Of a stretch of 64,000 bases of DNA, positions 10,386 to 21,129 are shown piece by piece. Every line of letters starts with the position of its first letter. The stretch's first letter is position 1. Below the pieces are notes generated by a model. It did no database searches. It saw only the letters and a program-made list of their open reading frames with translations, and was not told the origin of the DNA. Origin of the DNA: Nephrocerus scutellatus (taxonomy: Eukaryota; Arthropoda; Insecta; Diptera; Pipunculidae); NCBI GenBank assembly GCA_947095585.1, contig OX352761.1, forward strand, positions 34,563,777 through 34,627,776, given 5' to 3'. The translations under genes were made by a program, and so were the position numbers.

Positions 10386-11310
10386 TATATGTTCTATAAA
10401 GTGTCAATTACATTTATAAGCTAATTTATAATGAATTAATTAAGAAAACATATAATTTCCCAGCTTTTTCAAAATTCCGATTTCAGCTACAACATTGTTT
10501 TGCCGTTTTGTAGAAGGAAAAACATAAAGTTACTTCTATTTCTGATTCCGATCAAGAATATCTATATACTTTGTTATACTGCATTGCTTCGACTACCTTT
10601 TAAATGTATAGACGAAGCTATAATGACCTGACGGTGTATATACACACTTACAACATTCAAAATCCGCAACAAGAAGGAGGAGGACTCTCCGTTAACCAAG
10701 CTCTGCTTGTGCTTGCTATCGGCAAATCGAAATGGGCTTTCAGAGCACGATTACTCCTACTTCGCTAGCAACATTGTGGGCCCTTTCCATACATTTGACT
10801 AGATGTCTACGTTTATCATATGCGCAGTAGCAGCAATGCTCTGCACATTTTGTTGAGAGGTAAAATATACCGAATTTTTTTCGTAGGGTGCCACTTAAAG
10901 TACACTTGAAAATGTTAAACTGACATAAAAGAAGAAAATAATGCTGACTGGAATTGCACAGTTTCCTATATACCTGATGTGTTGATAGGTAGCCATATTT
11001 ACATATAGTGCCAGACCGATATTCGCGAAGAAATTTACCTTTCCATTTTAGACATATTCGATACTATCAGTAAAGGTATAAATCAATGAAAAGAAAGTTT
11101 ACTTATATTCCTCGATAACAACATGCGCCCAGTACAGTACTATATAGTGAGAAAAACAACTAGATACAGAATAAATACGTTGATGTGCCTCAGCGGTCTT
11201 TTCTTAGTCCACTTTTTCTTAACCGATGTACAATGATCCGTTAAGAAGCCAAATCGAATAACTATATAAAATTGGAATTGTAAAGATGTGATGAAATAAT
11301 ACACATTGCT
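10386..11310. other. Gene-free stretch
   Basis: No coding or repeat motif recognised except weak resemblance of the left margin to the adjacent family A copy. The minus frame reaching into 11140-11421 reads partly through the family A repeat and is not a gene. Confidence 0.4.
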
Positions 11311-11875
11311 ATTTAAATTCACTTCGCGTACCCGTGTGTTTGTCTGTCTGTTTGTCGTGAAACCTTGCGATACATTTTTAACCCACTTCACAAAACCCGA
11401 TTCTATTGAAACTTTGCACACATGTGTATTTCCGGCACTTTCTATTAAAATTTGTTAGTGATCGGGCCGACCTCGACGTAGGAAGGCTCCTATACAAATT
11501 GTTTTTTAATAATCATGTTGATATGGGCGCTCCTCGGCCGTGGTGCCCGATCATTTCTTAATTTTTATAAAGTGTTGTTATTGGAGATACAAAAATTGTG
11601 TGCACAGAAATTTCAGTTCCATTTTTTTTTAAAAAGTCTTATTATCGGAGATACACATGTGTACAAAATTTAAAGAAAAATTATATGGGCACCCGTGGGC
11701 CTTGAGGCTCCAAATTTTAATAGAAATTGTTGTCACCCGTGGGCCTTGAGGCTCCAAATTTTAATAGAAATTGTTGTCATCGGAAGTTTTAATAAAATTG
11801 AGATTCCATGACAAGCAAACAGACAAACAGATCCACAGGCACGCGAAGTTAATATTGAGTATTAAAAAAAAGTCA
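11310..11875. repeat. Fold-back copy of repeat family A with 46-bp tandem duplication
   Basis: Both outer ends carry the same terminal sequence in opposite orientation: TTTAAATTCACTTCGCGTACC plus a TTTGTCTGTCTGTTTGTC tract on the left (11310-11360) and GACAAGCAAACAGACAAAC followed by GGCACGCGAAGTTAATATTGAG on the right (11810-11862). In the middle are family A blocks with ATGTGTATTTCC and GATACACATGTGTAC. A 46-bp unit beginning CACCCGTGGGCCTTGAGG is repeated back to back, without visible change, at about 11690-11781, suggesting a recent slippage. Confidence 0.7.
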
Positions 11876-12755
11876 TCAAATAAATTTTCTTTATCTCAGA
11901 AAAAGGACAGTACTATAATTTTTTTTCGAATGGGGATTTGTTATTAAGTTTTTATAATAATTACTTTAATATGAGAAATGCATTTCACTATACCTTTTCT
12001 CTTTTCTCTTATGAGAGGGTACATCTTTGAGATATTACAAAGACTGGTCTACGTGTTTCAGATCTAGTGGTACTCCTGCTATTGATTTTCTTAGAATAAT
12101 GGCATTTAATTCTGAATCTTCGTTAAGTCATATTTGAATTGTATAACGTGGGATTTTTAATCTTTCAATTGTATCCAGCTCAGTTTAGCCAATTACGATG
12201 AACTACATTAAATGACATTACAATTTAACTGGCTTTGATTATATCGCACCAATCATCTGGTGAAAAAATGTTTTGAGTTTTTTCGCATGTGATTCGTTAA
12301 TAGAAAAAATCTGCATCATTAGCCAAGACAACTTACCAGAATTTTATTACACGATTTTATTACACGAATCTGACTATATAATTAATAATACAATAAAAGC
12401 TTTTCGTAATCGATTTGGCTTGTAAACGACTCATATTTCTTTCATCATCATCATTTATTTATTTGGTTAAATTTTAGGTAGTTACAATATGTATTTATAT
12501 ATAATATTTAAAAGATTATAATTTTCTTTTCTTATCTACTATAAAATATAAGTCATTTAGACGTTTAATTAGTTATTTAGTATACAAGTTTCTTTCTTTT
12601 CTTTGTTTTGTTTTCTTTTTTTTTAGTATTTGAAAAGTATTTGATTGTGGTCAGCCATCAACGTGCTTACTGTATAGAGCTGATACCATATCCAAATATA
12701 ATGCTGATATAACAGCAATCTAGGAGATAAGGTGGACGCGTGCGGTGAAAATTTA
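11876..12755. other. Gene-free AT-rich stretch
   Basis: Includes a pyrimidine-rich tract near 12585-12625 and many poly-T runs. No coding similarity recognised. The minus frame at 12623-12904 overlaps the RTE-like relic on the opposite strand and is a shadow. Confidence 0.4.
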
Positions 12756-12759
12756 AGAA

Positions 12760-13780
12760 CAAAAGCATCATAAACGTTCACACACCTATAGATGATGAAG
12801 AAGAATTCTTTAAAACAGTCGAACGGGAACTCCATGCCTGCCCTCAGTATGATGTAAAAATCATTCTGGGGGGTATGAACGTAAAAGTAGGAAGGGCAGT
12901 ACATTGGTACCCATAGTTTACAAGTGAAAACTTATGATAATGAACAACGAGTCATTGCGAATACAAGGTTTGCGCGTAAAATATACACAAAGCTACATGG
13001 TCATCTCTTGATGGAGCCACTCGCAACCAGATAGACCACGTGTTGATAGACCGCCGCCACAAACCGAACCTGATGCCACGAACGAACGAGGTTCCAACGT
13101 CGATTTGGACCACTATCTTGTTGGTATGGTGCTCCAAGCGCGGATTGCATCGCCACGAAAGACTGCATCCGCAAATCATATTCGATTCAGCACGGCTGGT
13201 CTTCGCAACAAAAATACCAGAAACAACTAAGGTGATGCGATAGGACTCAGCCTAAATGCATGAAGAGTATGGTATGGAGCATGGGCCTGAGATGCGTAGA
13301 AGAGCAATGAACACGCCTGCTTACTCCATCTCAGGCAGTAGACGTAGAGATCGGAACGACTGGTTCGATGACGAATGTGAGCTGGCAAGTGAACGTAAGA
13401 ATGTTGCATACTGATCAATGCAACAATTTCATAGAACGCATGTAAAGACAAAGATCGTAATCTGATCGCCGATCTCAAAGTAATTTCAGAGCGATGGAAG
13501 GAGCACTTTTATGAATTGCTAAATGTAACTAAGGAATTGGAGACCCCATCAATTACCGAAAACCACACTATGCTGCCGCCACCAAGCAAAGACAAAGTTT
13601 GTAGAGCGACAAGGCCTCGGGATCAGATTGTATCACATCGGAGCTTATTGAATATCGGACTTGGGTGCTTAGAAAATAGCATTATGACCAAGCTATTAGC
13701 TATTAGTTTAAGAGGAAAGCCTTACGGAGAATTGTTGGCCCGTATGTTAGGAAGGGCTATTTTAGAGACTCAATAATGAT
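12760..13780 (+). pseudogene. RTE-like retrotransposon relic: endonuclease and RT start
   Basis: Read over several plus frames: INVHTPIDDEEEFFK near 12776-12820, ACPQYDVKIILGGMNVKVGR near 12835-12893 (the usual GDMN metal site reads GGMN), HKATWSSLDGATRNQIDHVLIDRRHK near 12990-13070, a decayed SDHYLV block near 13105, NDWFDDECELASERKN near 13355-13400, and ISERWKEHFYELLNV near 13480-13530. This order is that of RTE-type endonuclease-RT polyproteins. Frameshifts, stops and the altered Asp make it inactive. The copy at 21130-22560 carries the RT part of a similar element, but the two need not come from one insertion. Confidence 0.75.
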
Positions 13781-13867
13781 GAGATCTACGAGCCAATAGG
13801 TGCCTCTAACAGTTTTTGTGCGGAAGATTATTCAATATGTTGAAATTTAAATGTGAATTGTAAATAA

Positions 13868-14325
13868 CAAATAAAAACTACCCATAACAATAAATTTTTT
13901 TTGTAAATTCTCTAATCGGAGAGATACACATGTGTGCAATTTGAACATTGTGTTAATTTTTAAAAAAAAAAATATGTTTTTCGGTTCGGCAAGTGTTGTC
14001 CATCGGACATGCAAATATGTATAAAATTTGAAGAAAATCGGGTACTCATTTTATAAAATTTTTATAGGTTCCCTCGACCACGGGACCCGGAGATCCCATA
14101 TATGTATACAATTTGAAGAAAATCGGGTACTCTTTTTTATAAAATTTGTATGGAAGCCCCCCAACCCCGAGGCCAGAGGCCTCATCGGAGATACACATGT
14201 GTGCAAAGTTTGATAAAATAGGGCAGTAGGAAGTGGGTTAAAAATTGATCACAAGATTTGGTCTGCCAGCCAGCCACAAACACATGGGCACGTGAAGTTA
14301 ATGTGGAGAATTTAAAAATCTGTAC
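13868..14325 (+). repeat. Dispersed repeat family A, complete-looking copy
   Basis: Starts with ACTACCCATAACAATAAA and GTAAATTCTCTAATCGG (about 13880-13920), holds two to three internal units (GAAGAAAATCGGGTACTC..., CCTCGACCACGGGACCCG), and ends with CATCGGAGATACACATGTGTGC, AGGAAGTGGGTTAAAAATTGATC and GGCACGTGAAGTTAATGTGGAG (14183-14310). Outer ends share a complementary AAATTCTC core. Short plus frames here are repeat-derived. Confidence 0.75.
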
Positions 14326-15840
14326 GCTAAAAATTTAAAAAGTTCTAATACCTTCGCCTCTGTATCAAAGTAAAAAAATTTCAAATAATTTCTTTAGGGT
14401 AAAAAATTAATTTTTTTAAGGTCAGTTTGTGTGCCAGGTTACTCAACCCATTGACATACGAACCATTATCGTATCAGTTCTTTACCTTGTTCTAATTTTT
14501 TTTATCGAAACATTTTTTGAAATCGAACCTTCGATTCTGGAATTATACCAAGAATATCCATCCCACATAGATACATCCCGATGCCTGAGACGTCGAGAAA
14601 ACTTGTTTTTGTGCCACCTTAATTGTTGTGTTTTTTTGAGTAATTTCAATATGAACTTCGTTTTTTTAACCAAAGTAAAAGCCTTTCAAGTTACAACTTG
14701 ATAGCTCGGAAAATTGAAACACCAATATCACAAATTAACAGTCACTTTTAAGCAGTATACACATCTAGACATATTTATGGTAATAAATGCTGTTAGTCAT
14801 ATTCGTTGTTTAGTTGCACAGTGACAATTGAGTAGGCTACATACCAGGATGCCTTATAAAGCAAGAATTCAGCCAAACACGTGATGAATAATATTTACAT
14901 ACAAAATATCTAAGTATACATATGCATAGGCGTCTGTAGGCAGGAGGCTAAAGAAATTTAAATCAATATACTCTCCATGCCTGAGCTTCGTTGAACGTGA
15001 CTAAACAACAACAAGGATACTTCCTATGTCTAACCATAAAGTAGCCACATGTTGCAATTTAAGACCTTACTAAATTTACCATGGAGATAGTAACATAGAG
15101 CAAACAAATGTTAGGCTTGGTGCAGGCAACTTTTATCTCGACATTAAATTAAAAAAACGACTAAATGTTAAGCATATTGGAAAACCACAGCTAAAAAAAT
15201 TTTTGGCTACGAAACGTACGTGGTGGGTTGGGTCTTGGGGCGCAATTTGATTTTAATAAATTAAAAATTAAATAAAATTCTTTAGATTTTTTTGCCCCAC
15301 AAGCTAATATGCTGTATGCATAAATGATTAACAGCTGAAACGCATCTTCCACATTGTTGTATTCTTCCTACTGTAATTGTCTGGCATAAACATTGATTGT
15401 TTGCAGTCTTGAAGTTTCCATGCATGACACTCTGACGAAAGATTGCAAGAGTGTGAATGATTGTAACCAATTGCAAAAGAATAACTTCTTTACATTTCAA
15501 TAATCCATTATATTTGTATATTGAATTGATGTATGTATGTTTGATTAAGTGCGCATCAGTGCATGTTCCAGCTCCAGGTTGACCACAGGTTGTTTACCAC
15601 TTAAAATTTCGAATTTTTAATTACGAGTACATATGCTAATGAACTTATTGTTTATGGCTGCATCGCAGGCTATTTGAATTACTTCACACAGAATTTTTTT
15701 TTTGTATTTGTTAGTTTGTTTTCTTAATAATAACGCTGGTCGATCTTTTACAGAAGCTATGGGATGGAATGTAGATCCCTAAAGTTTGGGCATACTGGAT
15801 ACATTATCCGGAAAGGATGATTTGCTTTGCCCCACTTTCG
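14326..15840. other. Gene-free stretch with unsupported short frames
   Basis: Opposite short frames at 14429-14701 (plus) and 14482-14673 (minus) overlap each other and show no domain; one at 15282-15500 (minus) is likewise unrecognised. No promoter-exon structure can be supported. Otherwise AT-rich DNA. Confidence 0.4.
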
Positions 15841-15844
15841 TTTT

Positions 15845-15945
15845 GTATAAATAAAAATCTTGAAATTCATGAATTAAAATGTATTTATAGATATCTGTAA
15901 TAAATAATTGTGTAGATAGATTCCTATAAAATTAAAATGAAGAAA
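15845..15945. repeat. About 95-bp repeat shared with 22941-23030
   Basis: Positions 15845-15940 (AAATAAAAATCTTGAAATTC onward to GATTCCTATAAAATTA) recur in direct orientation at 22941-23030 with only a handful of differences. This copy lies directly before the LOA/R1-like element, the other directly after a Jockey-like fragment. Nature unknown; it may be the 3' UTR of an element or a short interspersed repeat. Confidence 0.6.
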
Positions 15946-15962
15946 TTTCAGAGACCAACAGA

Positions 15963-16790
15963 ACTCCGCAGCAAGTCGCCAAGCTAAAATGGGCTCAAGC
16001 CCTTATAGACAAACACGAGAAAAGGACCAGCAAGGACTCTTCGTCAAAGCGTCAAAGATCGGTGGAGGAAACCGCTTCGGTTTCAAAAAGATTTAAACTA
16101 CATAACACCAGCACAGTTAGTCACTCCAACGTCACATTTCAGAGGTCCTTCAGCGATGTCCTTAAGGACAAAATCGTAGTCGCAGTGATAGATCGCAGTG
16201 ACACTGACGGAACTATCTCTCCGGAAAGGTAGCAATTAGTCAAGTTAAGCTCTATGAAAGCGTCTCATCACTCGTGATGCGGCTGGCATCAATGCCGTAT
16301 TAACCTAATCACGTGTGATGACAAGAGATCTCGCGATCTCTATAAACAGGCCATAAGCAGTCTAGGAGAGGTTTGGCCAGGCGCTAAGCTGTTGTCGTTG
16401 CGAAGGAGGAAGCCGAGCTCGCACTTGGATCCCTACTCCTTAAAATTAGCAATCCCTCACTTCTGACTCACGACTGGAAAGTTGCCAAGTTGGAGGAGCA
16501 AGGAGCATCACCCTTCGAGTCTAGAAGAAGTATGAGATGGACGCTGGTAAACTGCCTCCCCATCCCTCCATCGGAGCTCCTTATTCCCAACCCTGGAGCA
16601 TCCGTCACGGTTCCCTTAATGTAAGACACTCCAAAAACTTCGGCGACCCCGTCACTGACCGATCCTCTATCGGAAATGGCAACGGAGGCCTCACCCTTCG
16701 GAGTCTTCCCCAACGAGGACGTAGTTCTCAGTTCGTCTTCAGAAAGGGAAGATCTGGAGAACATCGTGGTAGAAGTTTCTCTGCCTGAAT
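15963..16790 (+). pseudogene. Retrotransposon gag (ORF1) relic
   Basis: In one plus frame: TPQQVAKLKWAQALIDKHEK, then serine-lysine rich sequence, TFQRSFSDVLKDKIVVAVID and RSDTDGTISPER, where a stop (TAG) stands at the place of the usual tryptophan. After a frame change: LLTHDWKVAKLEEQGASPFE and SMRWTLVNCLPIPPSELLIP near 16455-16590. The VIDxxxxDGTI block is typical of the gag of LOA/R1-group elements, which packages the RNA. Zinc knuckles expected at the C terminus are not visible. The opposite-strand 108-codon frame (16468-16794) is a shadow. Confidence 0.65.
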
Positions 16791-16799
16791 GCAACAGAA

Positions 16800-17200
16800 A
16801 TGCTGCAGTTAGTCCAGATTAACCTCCAACACTCTACATTCAAGACTCATCAAGGAACCTATTGGCTGGCATCGGCTTATTTCGCACACCACCACGTGGA
16901 AACTCTCCCTGCTGATGATCTGGAGAAATTTATCGCAGAGGCGAAAAGACAAAACCAGTTTCATTATCGGCTGCGATGCAAATGCCCATCAGTCAGTATG
17001 GGGCAGCTCCGACATGAACGACAGGGGTGACATAGTTTTCGATTACATTTTAAGTACAAATCTTACTGTAGTCAATACTGGTAATAAACCAACATTCGTA
17101 ACCAGGAGTCGACAAGAAGTTTTGGATAGTACTCTTGTCACCGTATCCCTCAACAAAAGAATTCTAGAAAGGTATCGGCTGAACAGTTTAGATGACTAAC
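16800..17200 (+). pseudogene. Retrotransposon endonuclease relic
   Basis: Two overlapping frames. The first starts MLQLVQINLQHSTFKTH, the N-terminal strand containing the metal-binding Asn of APE-type LINE endonucleases, then jumps by internal deletion to the mid-domain. The second (from about 16915) contains SFIIGCDANAHQSVWGSSDM, the catalytic Asp-x-Asn block, followed by LTVVNTGNKPTF, and ends before a clear SDH box. Roughly half of the domain is missing. Confidence 0.75.
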
Positions 17201-17229
17201 CCCCTCGCCACTCGTATAACTATCTCCAA

Positions 17230-18745
17230 TAATCTGATAAATAAGGATAAACTGCTTAGGGCGCTACAAAGCTTCAAACCATAAAAATTTGCAGGACCTG
17301 ACGGCATAATTCCAGCCGAGCTGCAAAGGAATTCGGATATTATTCTTCCTTTGCTAGAAACAACTCTAAAGAGTTGTCTCGATATGGTCCATATTACAGT
17401 TTGATGGAGAGAAGTAAACGTGGTGTTCATACCCAAAGCCGGCAAATGTTCGCATGTTAGACCAAAGGAACTCAGGCAAATCAGTATTTCATCATTCCTG
17501 TTAAAGACACTGAAAAGACTGATCGATATCTACATACGTACACGCATTGACAAAAGACTCCTGTCTAAAGATCAGCTCGCGTATTGTAAAGGCAAGTCTG
17601 TAGAAACAGCTCTGCACACCCAGGTACGTTCTATTGCACATTCCCTTCACGACAAGGAGTATACAATGGTGAAGGCGCTTTTAACAACGTCAACATATCT
17701 GCGATTACGGATGCACTGTCGACTTTGAGTGTGGACGACTTGCTTGGCGAATTGATTAATCTTCTGCTCACATTAAGTCGGATTATTAATTAAAAAAACA
17801 TTCAAAAGCGGTGAGAGCTGCAGAGTAATCGCTTATGCGGATGACGATGCTATTGCCATCTCAGGAAAATATCTGAATTTCTTAAAGGAACTCCTACAAA
17901 ATGCTCTCAACTTACTAAGTTGCTGGGAATATCTCCTGTGGTTTAGGGGTTAATCCTCACAAAACTGAGCTTCTGAAAATAATTCGTCTAACTCACCTGG
18001 AAATATAAATATTAACTTTCCTTCTATAAAAGGTTTAAGCTTAACATTCTCTGATAAAGCCAAGCGTTTGGGTCTTATTTTGGGCAGAAAGCTAAGCTGG
18101 AAACCAAATATACAAGAAAGAGTTCGTAAAGCCGTAGTGGCACTCTTTTCATGCAAAAAAGCTAGTTTGCTATATAGAGCGGTAGTAAGAATTACTCTTC
18201 TATACGGTGTGATTGTATGGTGGACTGGTGGTGGTGGGGCACAGAGACTTTCCGGGTAACTGTATGGCTGACGAACTCGCTAAGAAAGGAACTACACTAC
18301 CCTTCTTACCTGAATATGGTTCTATAGGCATACCAATCGCTACATGCAAACTCTTGTTAAAGCAGGATGCTAATGAAAAAACTAACCCTAGATGGTTTAA
18401 CGGTACAACTTGCAGAGCGACAAATAGATGTGACCCAAGCTGGATCCGAAACGCTCCAAGTGTTTGATCTCTCTATTGTAGGTGTCATCACTGGACAATG
18501 TCTCATAGGCAGGCATGCAGCAAGATTTGTTGTCTTCTCGATTGATTTCTGCATTGCATTTCTGCTGCTTAGATGAGAAGGAGGTGGATACAATTAGCCA
18601 TCTTCTCTGTAACTGTCCAGCCCTCTCCCAAAAACGTAAGATTCATATGGGAGTTTTCTTCTACAACGACACTAATGATCTGATCAACATGGACATGAGC
18701 AGTCTCCTACGCTTCATACGAAGCTCAAATTGGTTCAGCGAGTAG
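17230..18745 (+). pseudogene. Retrotransposon RT, RNase H remnant and C-terminal domain
   Basis: RT blocks in shifting plus frames: FAGPDGIIPAELQRN (17295), VVFIPKAGKCSH (17420), SFLLKTLKRLIDIYIRTR (17490), LLSKDQLAYCKGKSVETAL (17560), AFNNVNISAITDALSTL (17680) and RVIAYADDDAIAISGKYL (17825), the last an intact YADD box. At 18225-18290, GHRDFPGNCMADELAKKGTT is the C-terminal RNase H motif, fused after a deletion. At 18580-18745, DTISHLLCNCPALSQKR and LLRFIRSSNWFSE mark the cysteine domain. It is inactive as it stands. Confidence 0.8.
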
Positions 18746-18820
18746 GTAGAACATTTTTTGCCTGTTCCATGTCGTATCACAATGGACCACTGCTGGTCTA
18801 AGATTGTCTGTTTTTCACTG

Positions 18821-18840
18821 ACCTAACCTAACCTAACCTA
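18821..18840 (+). repeat. (CCTAA)n tail at the 3' end of the LOA/R1-like element
   Basis: Four ACCTA units in a row directly after the element's 3' UTR. This would be the template-derived 3' tail of the LINE. The unit is also the complement of the arthropod telomeric TTAGG repeat, which flies have lost. Confidence 0.8.
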
Positions 18841-21125
18841 GCTACTTACAAAATATTTTTTGGGCAGCGTTACAGATGTCTTCGTCTTAAAACAAAATTT
18901 ATTTAAAAAATATCACAGAATAGGTATGCAACATTGGTCTATGTCACAGAATAGGAATGCAACATTGGTCTATATAGGCAAAAACCGTACAAATGACGCC
19001 TCATTTGCAATTACACTTCGTAAACTAATAATTTCCTTCTTCGTCGACGCCGATCGATTGAACGCCGCGCTGATATATCTTACGTTTTAGGTGAAACAAA
19101 ACAATTCTTGGTTCTGTAAGGAACATAAATAATCGCCGCATTGCACTGTGTCCAAAATAGTTAAGAAGAAGCCCTTTTCGAGCAACTAAGTCACCTATCG
19201 GCAGACAATAACAGCGAAAGAAAATAAAGAAGCAATCACTACAAGTCACGAACATGAGATCTTCGCAACACTGGATTTGTACTTTTCTTCTTTACCTCAC
19301 GACAAAAGCGGATTTTCTAAATACATCCCAGCATTAAAGGCCAAAGTAGTACTTAATGCACATGCATGTATGTAGTATTCACTGCAGATTGTCTAGAAGA
19401 AAATGTAACTGAATGGATGCAAGGAGCATATAACAACATAACAGCATAGGAGCATATAAGAGCAAGTAAAACAGGTTATAATAATGGCGCCGATTGCAGA
19501 TGAATTATTTGACTGCGCCATAAGAGCAAATCGAACTAGTCACAAATATGTGATATGTTTTAAATTAAACATATAATTATTAAAATTTAGAATTACTGAT
19601 TTAGCTATCAATTACGTAGGGTTGAATATTGAAAAAAAACTTTACGAGTATGTATTTACTATATTTACTATAAAACTAAAAATAAAATTAATCACATACT
19701 TCAATTAACAAAACAGCAAATATTAATGAGTTAATATTAAATTAATTTTAGCCAATATTTTTTGTAGCAGCTAAATGGTTTTAATCGAAAACTGAACTTC
19801 TTTAGTTCGCAAGAAGAGAAAAAAATCTCAAGTTACGCGAGATCTTAGAATAAAGCTGAATCTAGCGCAAGTATCTTAGAGCCAGCAACATAACAACGTG
19901 AACACCTTAGCGTCAAGATGGATCTAGATACAAAAGCCACTTTCTACACAAAGAGACCTTAAAATATATAGGATCTATAAAAAAACAGATGAATACTGAA
20001 TCTAGATGCAAACGAAATAAAAATCCCACCGTAGGCTATCACTACGAATATAAAAATACGTACATTGTTTGTGCTATAACTAGCAACGTTCTGTTCTAGA
20101 ACTAAAAAAGCCTTGGTAAAAATACGACAAATTTTTATATCTTATAGGATAAATTAATTTATATTTTTATGGATGAATGGTTATTTAGTCGGATATACAA
20201 TTTTTTTTAAGTTATGTTTTTTATTTTTAGTAAAGATTTAAAAAAGAAAACGAGTTCTTATGAAAAAAGCAAAACGGAAAACGTCACTTTTTCCAGTAAT
20301 GGACAATGTTATTGCAATAGTGGGCCATTATTAATTCCCTAGTAAAATGTCAACTCACGCTGACATTCAGATTTAGAGAAAGACTTATGTTCTATATGGA
20401 TTTTACATACCCAAAATTAAAGAAAAATAATACCGTTACAATAATAAATTCATACGAATGCAAAACTAAATTATTTCCTTATGTTACACAATAAGCCCTT
20501 TTTTAAATTTTACATTTTATTATACACAAGAATTGGGTTCTATATGGGTTCCACGTAATTTACAAAAACATAATATTTAAAAATTTCAAAAATTAATTAC
20601 TTGAAAATAACTTTAGAAGTTGTCTTTCAGGTTAAGGCAATTCTATTTTAATAATTTCAAATTAATTTTAAGTTTAGTGAGATTTGAAATTTCTCGAAAA
20701 AAAATACGATATTTAAGTAAATCTTAAAAAATTTAATGTCGCTAATGGTCAGCCGCAGGAAACAGTAATGTCGCAAATCTAATTAAACATATATTTTTCT
20801 AAAGAACTAAGTGATATGGACACGGCACGTGCTTTCGCTAACGATATTGAACTTAGAGGCCTGCAAAACAAGAAGCATACTGCGCAACTGCGGATACCGC
20901 GAAACATAGAAATTTAAGATCAGTTTTTCAAAATGCAAAGTTATACTATTTCATACCGGTCTTAGAAGAGGAATTGTGATTTCCGACATTATTGGCAAAA
21001 ACTTGAGGAAATGGCTGCAGATGGTGTGCATGCAGCATGCCCCATTTATATAAATCCGGTCAAATTTCCGTACTACTTTTCCCACAGCAGTTTTAACTTG
21101 TTCGTTACAAATATCGCAATATTGA
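18841..21125. other. Gene-free stretch with a 31-bp tandem duplication
   Basis: A 31-bp unit (CACAGAATAGG[T/A]ATGCAACA...) is repeated at 18912-18942 and 18943-18973. The rest is AT-rich; short frames at 18860-19090, 19025-19255, 20951-21133 and 21011-21241 lack recognisable motifs and partly overlap on opposite strands. None is supported as a gene. Confidence 0.45.
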
Positions 21126-21129
21126 AAAA

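Larger units (their letters stand above)
15950..18840 (+). mobile_element. LOA/R1-like non-LTR retrotransposon with RNase H remnant
   Basis: Ordered on the plus strand: gag (15963-16790), endonuclease (16800-17200), RT (17230-17930), RNase H remnant (18215-18290), C-terminal cysteine domain (18500-18745), and a 3' tail of CCTAA repeats (18821-18840). Every domain is broken by stops, frameshifts or small deletions. Presence of RNase H plus the gag VAVIDRSDTDGTISPE signature points to the LOA/R1 group. Length is about half of a full element because endonuclease and RT-RNase H spacer segments are missing. Confidence 0.8.

Noticed and set aside
11310..11875. LTR retrotransposon or endogenous retrovirus
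   Set aside because: Ends are inverted, not direct, and no gag, protease, integrase or primer-binding site is seen here or elsewhere in the window.
16468..16794. 108-codon minus-strand open frame
   Set aside because: It is the antisense of the gag part of the LOA/R1-like element, whose plus frames carry recognisable blocks.
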